This document shows positions 35,779-44,268 of a stretch of 64,000 bases of DNA, one piece after another. The notes below the pieces were generated by a model, which saw only the letters and a list, made by a program, of their open reading frames with translations, had not been told where the DNA came from and searched no databases. Source of the DNA: Roseitranquillus sediminis. Lineage in GTDB: Bacteria > Pseudomonadota > Alphaproteobacteria > Rhodobacterales > Rhodobacteraceae. The stretch covers positions 62,001 to 126,000 of the forward strand of contig NZ_JAFFOB010000019.1 of assembly GCF_016918935.1 (NCBI RefSeq). Direction: 5' to 3'. The stretch's first letter is position 1, and the number at the start of each line of letters is the position of its first letter. Both the position numbers and the translations under genes were made by a program.

Positions 35779-35895
35779 TGAAACAATCTCATCATCATCG
35801 GTTCGGGCTCGGGTTGGCACGAAAGCAGCCGTGCCTCAAGTCTGGCCATCACTTGAGGCCGGCGATACGGTCGCGCCTCGCGGTGCGGCAGCGGG

Positions 35896-36405
35896 ATGGA
35901 GGCGGTGCTGACGGTCTTCGAACTGATCGAGGTGCGCTCGTTCTCGAACATCTGGTACTGGCTCGCCCTCGCAGCCGCGTGGTCCTCGGCAGCGCGCCGG
36001 CCACTCGGCGTGCCGCTCGACATGCTGCAGCAGGCCCGGCGCAAGGGAGGCGAGGCCGAGGCCGAGGTGCGCACCCTGGCCGACATGATGTCGCGACGCA
36101 TTCTGCGCCTGGCGCGTGAGGGCGGCGCGGTCGGCATCGGCTTCGTCTGCGCCGTGGCGACGACACTGATCCTGACCGGGTTCGTCTACGGGTTCGAACT
36201 GGCGCAGGCGCTGGCGCTCTTGCTGCTGCCGCTGGCCGGCGTCCTGCTCCTCAGCCTGCGTACCGCAACACGCATCGTGGCGGACGGGGCGGCGCTGCGC
36301 CATCTCATGCGGCACCGGCTCGCGACGCAGGTGATGGGCGGTATCACCATCTTCGCCACCGCCATATGGGGCATGTACATCAACATAGTGACCTGGGCCT
36401 TCTGA
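35896..36405 (+). CDS. Small conserved integral membrane protein (annotated in roseobacters as 'component of SufBCD complex')
   Basis: A 169-residue protein with an N-terminal hydrophobic segment (about 15-33), a charged cytoplasmic stretch (RKGGEAEAEVRTLADMMSRR), and three further membrane helices (about 78-98, 103-121, 148-166). I recall relatives in roseobacter genomes carrying the label 'component of SufBCD complex', but nothing in the sequence or neighbours indicates Fe-S assembly, so I would treat it as a membrane protein of unknown function. It lies between divergent hemB and mfd. Confidence 0.65.
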   Translation: MEAVLTVFELIEVRSFSNIWYWLALAAAWSSAARRPLGVPLDMLQQARRKGGEAEAEVRTLADMMSRRILRLAREGGAVGIGFVCAVATTLILTGFVYGFELAQALALLLLPLAGVLLLSLRTATRIVADGAALRHLMRHRLATQVMGGITIFATAIWGMYINIVTWAF

Positions 36406-36413
36406 CGTCGGCG

Positions 36414-36441
36414 TTGACACCGGTTCCCCGGTCGTTACCTG
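36414..36441 (+). promoter_or_regulatory. Candidate sigma-70 promoter of mfd
   Basis: A perfect -35 TTGACA (36414-36419), a 16-nt spacer and a -10-like TACCTG (36436-36441). The expected transcription start falls at or within a base or two of the mfd ATG (36449), and no Shine-Dalgarno precedes the ATG, which suggests a leaderless mRNA. Confidence 0.45.
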
Positions 36442-36448
36442 AGCGCGC

Positions 36449-39400
36449 ATGCCCGAATCGCACATCACCGCAGGCGGCGCGCCGGAAGGGTTCGACGCCC
36501 GACTCGTCGCGGCCGAGCTCGAGAAATCGGGCGCTCCCGTCCTCCATGTCGCGCGCGACGACAGACGCATGGCAGCGATGCGCGACGCGCTCGCGTTTTT
36601 CGCCCCTGATGTCGCCGTCTGGACCTTCCCCGCCTGGGAATGCCTGCCCTACGACCGCGTCAGCCCCAACCACGACGTCTCGGCCGAGCGGATGGCGACG
36701 CTGGCGGCGCTCGCGCAGGGGATGCCGGACCGGTTCGTCCTGCTGACCACGCTGAATGCGGCGACGCAACGGGTGCCGGCGCGCGACACGGTGCGGGAGG
36801 CGTCCTTCACCGCCCGCGTCGGCCACCGCATCGACGAGCAGGCGCTGCGCACTTTCCTCGCCCGGATGGGCTTCAGCCAGGCACCGACGGTGGCCGAGCC
36901 GGGCGACTATGCCATTCGCGGCGGCATCATCGACGTCTGGCTGCCGGGACAGGGTGGTCCGGTCCGACTTGACCTCTTCGGCGACGAGCTCGAGGGCGCG
37001 CGGCGCTTCGACCCGGCCACCCAGCGCACGATCGAGAAGCTTGCGGTCGTGGAGTTCGCGCCGGTGAGCGAGGTCATCCTCGACGAGGCGGCGATCACCC
37101 GCTTTCGCCAGTCCTACCGTGCTGAGTTCGGAGCCGCGGGTACCGACGACCCGCTCTACGAAGCGGTGAGCGCGGGGCGCAAGCACCAGGGCGTCGAGCA
37201 CTGGCTGCCGTTCCTTCACGAGCGCCTCGAGACGATCTTCGACTACATGCCGCGTGCCACGATCTGCCTCGACGATCAGTCGACGCCCGCGCGCCTCAGC
37301 CGTTGGGACCTGATCGAGGACGCCTACGAGAGCCGGCGCGAGGCGATGACGGCCAAGTCCCGTCTCGACAGCGTCTACAAGCCCGCGCCGCCGCGCCTGC
37401 TCTACCTCGACGACGCGGCGTGGCATGAGGCCACAAGCGATCGCCGCGTGCTGCAGTTCGTCGCGCTGCCGCAGTCGACGGGGCCCGGCGTCATCGACGC
37501 CGGCGGCCGGATCGGCCGCAACTTCTCGCCGGAGCGGCAACAGGAGAGTGTGAGCCTGTTCGGTGCCTTGGCCGATCATGTTGCGAAGAAGCGTCAGGAA
37601 GGACAGGTCGTCGTCGCGAGCTATTCCGAGGGCGCGCGTGAGCGGCTGCAGGGCCTGATGGAAGATCAGGAAGTCAGCGGCGCCAGGTCGATCCGCGACA
37701 TCCGGGACGTGCCGAAAGGCAAGGGCGGCCTCTTCCTCGCCGTCTGGGGCCTTGAGCATGGGTTCGAGGGGCCGCATGAGGGGGGCCGTATCATCGTCAT
37801 CTCGGAGCAGGACGTCCTCGGCGACCGGCTCGTTCGCGCGCCGAAGAAGAAACGGCGGGCGGACAACTTCCTCACGGAGCACCAGAGCCTTACGCCGGGG
37901 GACCTGATCGTCCACGTCGACCACGGCGTCGGGCGTTACGTGGGACTGGAGGTCGTCACTGCGCTCGGTGCGGCGCACGAGATGATCCACCTCGAGTATC
38001 AGGGTGGCGACCGCCTCTATCTACCTGTCGAAAATATAGAATTGCTCAGCCGCTACGGCCATGAGGAGGGCATCCTCGACAAGCTGGGCGGCGGCGCCTG
38101 GCAGGCCAAGAAGGCGCGGATGAAGCAGCGGATCCGCGAGATCGCGGACCGGCTGATCCGGATCGCGGCAGAGCGGCTGCTGCGCAAGGCGCCAATCCTC
38201 GAGCCGCCGCACGAGATGTGGAACGCGTTCGCCGCCCGTTTCCCCTACGAGGAGACGGAGGACCAGCTGAACGCCATCGAGGACGTGCTCACGGATCTGG
38301 CCGAGGGCATACCGATGGACCGCCTGATCTGCGGCGATGTGGGCTTCGGCAAGACCGAGGTCGCCATGCGCGCCGCCTGCATCGCGGCGATGTCAGGTAT
38401 GCAGGTCGCCGTCATCGCCCCGACGACGCTGCTCAGTCGCCAGCATTTCAAGAGCTTTTCCGAGCGGTTCCGCGGTTTTCCTGTGGAAGTGCGACAACTC
38501 TCGCGCTTCGTCGGCCAGAAGGAGGCGGCGGACACGCGCAAGCGGCTGGCTGACGGCACGGTGGACATCGTCATCGGGACCCACGCGCTTCTTTCGAAGA
38601 ACGTCCGGTTCAAGGACCTCGGTCTCCTGGTTATCGACGAGGAGCAGCATTTCGGCGTGACGCACAAGGAGAGGCTGAAATCGCTGAGGACGGACGTGCA
38701 CGTCCTGACGCTGACGGCCACGCCCATCCCGCGGACCCTGCAGATGTCGCTGACGGGCGTGCGGGACCTCTCGATTATCGGCACACCGCCGATCGACCGC
38801 CTGGCGATCCGCACCTATGTCAGCGAGTTCGACGCGGTCACGATTCGCGAGGCGCTGCTGAGGGAACACTATCGCGGCGGGCAGACCTTCTACGTGGTCC
38901 CGCGCGTGAACGACCTGCCCGAGATCGAGGAATTCCTGCGCGAGCAGGTGCCGGAGGTCAGCTTCATCATCGCCCACGGGCAGATGGCGGCGGGCGAACT
39001 CGACGAGCGGATGAACGCATTCTACGACGGCAAGTACGACGTGCTGCTCGCGACCACCATCGTCGAGTCCGGCCTCGACATCCCGACTGCGAACACGATG
39101 GTGGTGCACCGGGCGGACATGTTCGGCCTCGCGCAGCTCTACCAGATCCGCGGGCGGGTGGGGCGCTCCAAGACGCGCGCCTATGCTTACCTGACGACGA
39201 AGCCGCGGGCGAAGCTGACGCCGGCTGCGGAGAAGCGGCTGCGCGTGCTGGGTTCTCTTGACAGTCTCGGTGCCGGCTTCACGCTCGCGAGCCAGGACCT
39301 CGACATTCGCGGCGCAGGCAACCTCGTGGGCGAGGAGCAGTCCGGACACGTGCGCGAGGTCGGCTACGAACTCTACCAGTCGATGCTGGAAGAGGCGATC

Positions 39401-39922
39401 GCGAAGATGAAGTCCGGCGATCTCGAGGGGCTGCCGGACGAGGGGGATACCTGGGCGCCGCAGATCAATCTGGGCGTGCCGGTCCTGATCCCGGAGGAGT
39501 ACGTGCCGGACCTCGACGTCCGGCTGGGCCTCTACCGCCGCCTGTCGGAGCTGACGACCAAGGTCGAGCTGGAGGGCTTCGCCGCCGAGCTCATCGACCG
39601 CTTCGGCGAGCTGCCGCGCGAGGTGAACACGTTGCTGCTGGTCATCCGCATCAAGGCCGAGTGCAAGAAGGCCTGCATCGCCCGCCTGGACGCCGGGCCA
39701 AAGGGCGCGACGATCCAGTTCCACAACGACAAGTTCCCGAGGCCTGAAGGCCTTGTGGAATTCATCCGGGACCAGGACGGCTTGGCTAAGGTGAAGGACA
39801 ACAAGATCGTCGTCCGGCGCGACTGGTCGAGTGACAAGGACAAGATCCGCGGTTCCTTCGCGATCGCCCGCGACCTCGCAGCCAAGGCAAAGGCGAAGCC
39901 GGCCAAGTCCCAGGTGAGCTAG
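36449..39922 (+). CDS. mfd: Transcription-repair coupling factor
   Basis: A 1157-residue SF2 translocase that displaces stalled RNA polymerase and recruits UvrA to lesions on the template strand. Domain order: UvrB-like module (about 1-330), a middle region, the RNA-polymerase-interaction domain (about 480-560; GDLIVHVDHGVGRYVGLE), the translocase with Walker A GDVGFGKTEV (about 628-637), the DEEQ box in VIDEEQHFGV (about 729), SAT-like LTATPIPRTLQMSL, the Q-RGRVGRS motif VI, and the TRCF C-terminal regulatory domain. Full length for the family. The start at 36449 lacks a ribosome site. Confidence 0.97.
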   Translation: MPESHITAGGAPEGFDARLVAAELEKSGAPVLHVARDDRRMAAMRDALAFFAPDVAVWTFPAWECLPYDRVSPNHDVSAERMATLAALAQGMPDRFVLLTTLNAATQRVPARDTVREASFTARVGHRIDEQALRTFLARMGFSQAPTVAEPGDYAIRGGIIDVWLPGQGGPVRLDLFGDELEGARRFDPATQRTIEKLAVVEFAPVSEVILDEAAITRFRQSYRAEFGAAGTDDPLYEAVSAGRKHQGVEHWLPFLHERLETIFDYMPRATICLDDQSTPARLSRWDLIEDAYESRREAMTAKSRLDSVYKPAPPRLLYLDDAAWHEATSDRRVLQFVALPQSTGPGVIDAGGRIGRNFSPERQQESVSLFGALADHVAKKRQEGQVVVASYSEGARERLQGLMEDQEVSGARSIRDIRDVPKGKGGLFLAVWGLEHGFEGPHEGGRIIVISEQDVLGDRLVRAPKKKRRADNFLTEHQSLTPGDLIVHVDHGVGRYVGLEVVTALGAAHEMIHLEYQGGDRLYLPVENIELLSRYGHEEGILDKLGGGAWQAKKARMKQRIREIADRLIRIAAERLLRKAPILEPPHEMWNAFAARFPYEETEDQLNAIEDVLTDLAEGIPMDRLICGDVGFGKTEVAMRAACIAAMSGMQVAVIAPTTLLSRQHFKSFSERFRGFPVEVRQLSRFVGQKEAADTRKRLADGTVDIVIGTHALLSKNVRFKDLGLLVIDEEQHFGVTHKERLKSLRTDVHVLTLTATPIPRTLQMSLTGVRDLSIIGTPPIDRLAIRTYVSEFDAVTIREALLREHYRGGQTFYVVPRVNDLPEIEEFLREQVPEVSFIIAHGQMAAGELDERMNAFYDGKYDVLLATTIVESGLDIPTANTMVVHRADMFGLAQLYQIRGRVGRSKTRAYAYLTTKPRAKLTPAAEKRLRVLGSLDSLGAGFTLASQDLDIRGAGNLVGEEQSGHVREVGYELYQSMLEEAIAKMKSGDLEGLPDEGDTWAPQINLGVPVLIPEEYVPDLDVRLGLYRRLSELTTKVELEGFAAELIDRFGELPREVNTLLLVIRIKAECKKACIARLDAGPKGATIQFHNDKFPRPEGLVEFIRDQDGLAKVKDNKIVVRRDWSSDKDKIRGSFAIARDLAAKAKAKPAKSQVS

Positions 39923-40354
39923 CCGGTCATCGATCTGGCTTCAGATCATCGCCGACCAATCCTTTCCCAGAGATACCGAAGCAGAATTTCCTCTCGTTCG
40001 GTCTCGGCGATCCGACGTCAGCCTCTCCCAAGACGCGCCGCGGCATCGGCGAGATCAGGTGCTGCGGTCACAACTGCGGATTGGAGATGCCGGGTCCGGC
40101 GGCCGATTCACTTGCAACAATTCGCGCGGGGATGCACGAGCACTCACTGATCAAAGTTCGAGGCAACGCCTCTGCGCCGGACCCGGCACCCTTGCGGCGA
40201 CCGGGGTTGTAAGGTCAGCCACACGAGAGATGAATGGAGCAATGGGCGGGGGTAATCAAACGACCCTCCATAAACCCGAGATATATGTGGGACTTTTCCG
40301 CTCTAAGTCAGTTGCTTAGCGGTAGTGTTGCGAACGCGCCCCTCCGCGATCGGC
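39923..40354. other. 432-nt intergenic region without recognised gene
   Basis: Lies between convergent mfd and the FrnE-like gene and is less GC-rich than its neighbours, especially 40240-40330 (AAACCCGAGATATATGTGG, TCTAAGTCAGTTGCTTAG). An 86-codon plus-strand frame (40059-40319) has no ribosome site and no protein-like composition. I see no tRNA, no clear terminator T-run and no transposase remnant. A small RNA or decayed gene is possible but unsupported. Confidence 0.4.
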
Positions 40355-40987
40355 CTATGCCTCACGGCCGACCAGTTCGTCGATGACGTCGGTCCAAAGC
40401 TGGGTTGCCTGGGCGCCTGAGACAGCGTGGCGCTCGCCCACTACGAACATCGGGACGCCCTTGATGCCCCTCTCGCGGGCATGGGCGTCACGCGCACGGA
40501 TTTCCTCCACATCAGCTTCGGTATCGAACAGACGCTCGATCATCCCGCCGTCGAGCCCGACGCTCGTGGCGAGGTCTACCAGCGTCTGCCTCTGCTCGAG
40601 GTCGGCGCCTTCACGGAAATACGCACGGAACAGCGTCGAGACCATTGCCGTCTGACGTCCCTCCAGCCCCGCCCAATGGATCAGCCGATGCGCGTCGAGC
40701 GTGTTCGGGGTCCGCTCGATCTTCTCGAAATCGATCTGAAGCCCGGCCTCGTCGGCGGCATCCGATATCCGAGCGTAGGTGCGGGCCGCGTTGTCCCGCC
40801 CTCCGAACTTTGCCTCGAGATAGACTGTGCGATCCATCCCGCCTTCGGGCATGGCGGGATTCAGCTGGAAGGGGTGCCACTCAACCACGAACGGATGGTT
40901 CGGGCGCGCTGCGAAAGCCCGATCGAGATGCGCCTTCCCGATGTAGCACCAAGGGCAGATCGGATCGGAAAGTATGTCGAGCTTCAT
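40355..40987 (-). CDS. DsbA family oxidoreductase (FrnE-like)
   Basis: A 210-residue cytosolic thioredoxin-fold protein with the redox motif CPWC in DPICPWCYIGK (about residues 10-13) and an inserted helical domain; no signal peptide. It matches the FrnE/2-hydroxychromene-isomerase-related DsbA group, which act as intracellular disulphide oxidoreductases in stress tolerance or polyketide loci. The cis-Pro region is in GIKGVPMFVVGERH near the C-terminus. The ATG at 40987 follows GGGAGGGAGAC; the longer frame start at 41035 lacks support. Confidence 0.88.
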   Translation of the reverse strand: MKLDILSDPICPWCYIGKAHLDRAFAARPNHPFVVEWHPFQLNPAMPEGGMDRTVYLEAKFGGRDNAARTYARISDAADEAGLQIDFEKIERTPNTLDAHRLIHWAGLEGRQTAMVSTLFRAYFREGADLEQRQTLVDLATSVGLDGGMIERLFDTEADVEEIRARDAHARERGIKGVPMFVVGERHAVSGAQATQLWTDVIDELVGREA

Positions 40988-41031
40988 GTCTCCCTCCCGC
41001 AGGCTGGTCAGGCCGGCCGGGCAGGGGCGGC

Positions 41032-41313
41032 TCAATGCGTGCGTCGAGCGCTCCCGCCGCCACGACCGATTGGAGCATCAGCCGCCTCAACTCCATCTTG
41101 AACGACGTCACTCGGCGCCTGCCACGTCAACCAGAACTCGATGTCTTCGTGAGCCTCGTTGCGCGTCAGGTCATGCACCTTGGAGAGATAGCTGGTGAAA
41201 CGCGGACGGTCTCCGTTGATGTCGAGAAGATCGGTTTCCTCGGTCGCCGGCCAACGCTCCTCGATCCGGTCGACGAAGGCGGGCCAGTTCCGCGCCACAG
41301 TGTGCCAGTCCAT
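41032..41313 (-). CDS. Small CsbD-like hypothetical protein
   Basis: A 93-residue soluble, charged protein. The start MDWHTVARNWPAFVDRI, the ERWPATEETDLLDINGDRP segment, and the EAHEDIEFWL end repeat the spacing of the CsbD general-stress family (W..F..K...W..L...DL..I.G.R......I), though the identity is low and the C-terminal 20 residues are disordered. The ATG at 41313 has GGAGGATG ahead. It lies 44 nt upstream of the FrnE-like gene on the same strand. I assign CsbD resemblance only, no function. Confidence 0.6.
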   Translation of the reverse strand: MDWHTVARNWPAFVDRIEERWPATEETDLLDINGDRPRFTSYLSKVHDLTRNEAHEDIEFWLTWQAPSDVVQDGVEAADAPIGRGGGSARRTH

Positions 41314-41405
41314 GACATCCTCCGGGTGATACCGTTCCGGACCAATGCAGGCCCCCGCGAGCGGTTCCCTCGCCAATTCACCTCGAGTGCCGCTACGTCA
41401 GCAGC

Positions 41406-43223
41406 TTATTCCTCGACCCACCATACATCAGGCTGGAAGCCGATCCAGTCACCGTAGATCGGCAGGTCGTCCGGGAAGTGCAAGGACGAGCGGTGCGCGA
41501 GGTATCCCTCGGGACGGTGCCAGATCGGGATGACGTAGCGCCCCGCCGTCAGCACCCGGTCGAGCGCCCGCACCGCGGCCACGAAGTCCTCCCGTGTCTC
41601 GGATGCCAGCATTTCGTCGATCATCGCGTCGATCGCTTCCGATTTCGCGCCCATCCAGTTGCGCGAGCCGGGCTGATTGGCCGCCTCCGATCCCCAGTAG
41701 AGGCGTTGCTCGTTGCCAGGGCTGAGCGACAGGCCACGGGTGTAGTAGGCCATGTCGAATTCGAACTCCTGCGTCCGCTCCTCGTATTGTGCACTGTCGA
41801 CGCTGGTAATCCTCGGCGAGATGCCGAGCCTGCGGAGGGCGCTTGCGAAGATGTCGACGATCTGCTGCGTCTCCGTCGCGCCTTGGTTCAGCAGGATCTC
41901 GAACGTGAAGGGCTGGCCCGAGGCATTGCGCATCACCCCCTCCTGCACTGTCCACCCAGCCTCCGCCATCAACTCGAGCGCGCGCGCGATGCCGGCGCGA
42001 TTGCGTTCGCTGCCGTCCGACACCGGCAGGGTGTACCCTTCTAGCGTGCCGGGCGGCAGAGTTTCGGCAAATGGCGCGAGCAGGTCGGCCACACGGCTTT
42101 CCGCCGGGCCCGGTCTCATCCCGAGCTCGGAATTGGAGTAGTAGGACGTGATCCTGGGCGCTTCTCCGCCATTCAGCACGCCATTGATGAACTCGAAATT
42201 GAAGGCGTTCATCATCGCCTCGCGCACGCGCCAGTCCCCGAACGCGTCGCGTCGCGTGTTCATGACCAGCCCCGCGATGCCCGACGGCCGTTCATGCGGG
42301 ATGCGGGATTGCACGATCTCGCCCCGTGTGACGGCAGGGAAGTCGTATTGCTCCGCCCACTTCACCACGTTGGTCTCGCGGTAGCTGTCGATGGTGCCTG
42401 CCTTGAAGGCTTCGAACACCACGTCGCCGTCACCGAAATAGTCGTAGCGGATCGTGCCGATGTTGTGCTGCCCGCGGTTGAAGGGCAAATCGCGACCCCA
42501 CCAGTCCGGGTCCCGGTCGAGCTCGATGAAGCGGCCCGCCTCGTAATTGCCGATTACATAAGGTCCCGATCCGATGGGAACGACGCCGAAGCCGCTCTGA
42601 TCGAAGTCGAGTCCCTCGTACTGTGCCTTCTTAAGGATCGGCCGCAGCCCGAGGATCAGCGGCAGCTCCCTGTCTGCCGTGTTGAAGGTAAAGCGTACCG
42701 ACCGCGGGCCGGTCGCCTCGGCGCTCTCAACCGCCGTCCAGGCGGTGCGATAGCGAGGATGCCCCTGGGTACCAAGTGTCTCGAACGACCATAGCACATC
42801 CTCCACCGTGACCGGCGTCCCGTCGGAAAAGGCGGCCTCGGGGCGCAGTGTGAATTCGACCCAGCTGCGATCCTCGGGCGTCTCGACCGATTCGGCAAGA
42901 AGCCCGTATAGCGTGAACGGCTCGTCCCAATTTCTACCCAGAAGGGATTCAAAGACGTAGCTTCCGACCCCGTAGGGAGCTCGTCCGCGCAGGATGTGGG
43001 GGTTGAGGCTGTCGAAGCTGCCCGCCTCGCCGAAAACGATGCGGCCGCCCCCAGGTGCGTCAGGGTTGACGTAAGGGAGCCACTCGAAATCGGGGGGCAA
43101 GGCTGGCTCGCCATACATAGCTATGCCATGTCCCGGCTCGGCAGACACAACATGTGAGCCGCAGGCCAGTACCATCGCTGCGCTGGCAACCCACGCGCGC
43201 AACGCGCCTCTTACCCTGATCAC
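41406..43223 (-). CDS. Extracellular solute-binding protein family 5 (peptide/oligopeptide type)
   Basis: A 605-residue periplasmic binding protein with a signal peptide (about 1-28, ending VVSA), the SBP_bac_5 core (FGEAGSFDSLNPHILRG, WVEFTLRPEAAFSDGTPVT, GSGPYVI) and a long C-terminal lobe ending IPIWHRPEGYLAHR. It most resembles the YejA-type group, which bind peptides or peptide antibiotics. No permease or ATPase gene is adjacent on either side, so this is an orphan; its transporter must be elsewhere or the operon has broken up. Confidence 0.88.
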   Translation of the reverse strand: MIRVRGALRAWVASAAMVLACGSHVVSAEPGHGIAMYGEPALPPDFEWLPYVNPDAPGGGRIVFGEAGSFDSLNPHILRGRAPYGVGSYVFESLLGRNWDEPFTLYGLLAESVETPEDRSWVEFTLRPEAAFSDGTPVTVEDVLWSFETLGTQGHPRYRTAWTAVESAEATGPRSVRFTFNTADRELPLILGLRPILKKAQYEGLDFDQSGFGVVPIGSGPYVIGNYEAGRFIELDRDPDWWGRDLPFNRGQHNIGTIRYDYFGDGDVVFEAFKAGTIDSYRETNVVKWAEQYDFPAVTRGEIVQSRIPHERPSGIAGLVMNTRRDAFGDWRVREAMMNAFNFEFINGVLNGGEAPRITSYYSNSELGMRPGPAESRVADLLAPFAETLPPGTLEGYTLPVSDGSERNRAGIARALELMAEAGWTVQEGVMRNASGQPFTFEILLNQGATETQQIVDIFASALRRLGISPRITSVDSAQYEERTQEFEFDMAYYTRGLSLSPGNEQRLYWGSEAANQPGSRNWMGAKSEAIDAMIDEMLASETREDFVAAVRALDRVLTAGRYVIPIWHRPEGYLAHRSSLHFPDDLPIYGDWIGFQPDVWWVEE

Positions 43224-43298
43224 GGCTTCGATCTCCTGCCCGAGGTGTCTTTTGCGGGCGAGGGTAAGGCCGGTCCCTAGCCTTTACAAACTTTTAGC

Positions 43299-43327
43299 TT
43301 GGACGCCGGCGACTGCACGGGTATATT
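43299..43327 (+). promoter_or_regulatory. Strong sigma-70-type promoter in the 43.3-kb intergenic region
   Basis: A -35 TTGGAC (43299-43304), exactly 17 nt of spacer, and a -10 TATATT (43322-43327). This is unusually close to consensus for this GC-rich genome. The predicted start is near 43334. Confidence 0.7.
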
Positions 43328-43333
43328 GATCTC

Positions 43334-43409
43334 ACTGCTCGATAGGTTTCTTGCCTGTATGAAACCTGCCTCAATAACTTAGCGCCCGCCTCGTGCGGGC
43401 GCTTTTTTT
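43334..43409 (+). ncRNA. Candidate small RNA (or terminated leader) of about 76 nt
   Basis: Between the promoter above and a strong terminator lies a compact unit with no open frame. It has a 7-bp hairpin AGGTTTC / GAAACCT (43344-43350 and 43361-43367) with a 10-nt loop TTGCCTGTAT, a single-stranded AT-rich stretch TCAATAACTT, and the terminator stem with seven T. This matches the layout of trans-acting bacterial sRNAs. Alternatively it is a 5' leader that attenuates the 3-hydroxybutyrate dehydrogenase gene starting 80 nt further on. I do not recognise a known RNA family. Confidence 0.6.
43381..43409 (+). terminator. Strong intrinsic terminator
   Basis: Perfect 9-bp GC-rich stem AGCGCCCGC / GCGGGCGCT, 5-nt loop CTCGT, followed by TTTTTTT (43403-43409). 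It is oriented on the plus strand, but the only upstream protein gene is on the minus strand, so it must end an independent plus-strand transcript. Confidence 0.9.
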
Positions 43410-43488
43410 GTCGCAGGCTCTCCAGATCGCACTTTTCTTCGCATCCGCAGCAAGTAGGCTGCGCCCGCGAAGACTGAGGAGGCAGAGC

Positions 43489-44262
43489 ATGAGCTTGCAG
43501 GGCAAGACCGCAGTGATCACCGGTTCGAACTCGGGCATCGGGCTTGGAGTCGCCTGGGAACTGGCGCGCGCCGGCGCGGACGTCGTCCTCAACTCCTTCA
43601 CCGACGACGAAGCGGATCATGCGCTGGCCGAGCAGATCGCCAAGGAGACGGGCGTCGCGGTCCGCTACATCCAGGCCGACATGTCTGATGGCGCAGCGTG
43701 CCGGTCGTTCATCGAGCAGGCGGGCCAGTGCGATATCCTGATAAACAACGCGGGAGTCCAACACGTCGCTCCGATCCAGGATTTCCCAGTCGAGAAGTGG
43801 GACGCCATCATCGCAATCGATCTCAGCTCGGCCTTCCACACGACGGCTGTCGCGCTGCCACTGATGCGCGAGGCCGGATGGGGCAGGGTGGTCAATATCG
43901 CGTCGGCCCACGGCCTGACGGCGTCGCCCTACAAGTCGGCCTACGTCGCGGCCAAGCACGGCATCGTGGGGCTGACGAAGACGGTGGCACTGGAGACGGC
44001 CGAAGAGCCGATCACCTGCAACGCCATCTGTCCGGGCTACGTCCTGACCCCGCTTGTCGAGGCGCAGATCCCTGACACCATGAAGGAGTACGGCATGGAC
44101 CGCGACACCGTCATTCGTGACGTCCTGCTGGCGCGGCAACCATCCAAGGAGTTCGCCACCGTGGAGCAGCTAGGTAGCACCGCCGTGTTCCTATGCTCGG
44201 ACGCAGCGGCGCAGATCACCGGCACGACGATCAGCGTCGACGGTGGCTGGACTGCCCTTTAG
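43489..44262 (+). CDS. bdhA: 3-Hydroxybutyrate dehydrogenase (SDR family)
   Basis: A 257-residue short-chain dehydrogenase oxidising D-3-hydroxybutyrate to acetoacetate with NAD, a step in polyhydroxybutyrate use. NAD loop TGSNSGIGLG (about 10-19), NNAG, catalytic Ser in NIASAHGL, YxxxK in SAYVAAKHG, and the family-specific C-terminal region (CPGYVLTPLVEAQI, DVLLARQPSKEF, SVDGGW). The ATG at 43489 follows GAGGAGG; the open frame upstream runs through the terminator and is not coding. It lies 6 nt ahead of the patatin gene, making a PHB/lipid two-gene unit. Confidence 0.92.
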   Translation: MSLQGKTAVITGSNSGIGLGVAWELARAGADVVLNSFTDDEADHALAEQIAKETGVAVRYIQADMSDGAACRSFIEQAGQCDILINNAGVQHVAPIQDFPVEKWDAIIAIDLSSAFHTTAVALPLMREAGWGRVVNIASAHGLTASPYKSAYVAAKHGIVGLTKTVALETAEEPITCNAICPGYVLTPLVEAQIPDTMKEYGMDRDTVIRDVLLARQPSKEFATVEQLGSTAVFLCSDAAAQITGTTISVDGGWTAL

Positions 44263-44268
44263 TCGCTC

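Noticed and set aside
36380-37990. 536-codon minus-strand frame opposite mfd
   Set aside because: Shadow frame; mfd is unmistakable on the plus strand.
40059-40319. 86-codon plus-strand frame in the mfd-frnE gap
   Set aside because: No ribosome site and no protein-like segments.
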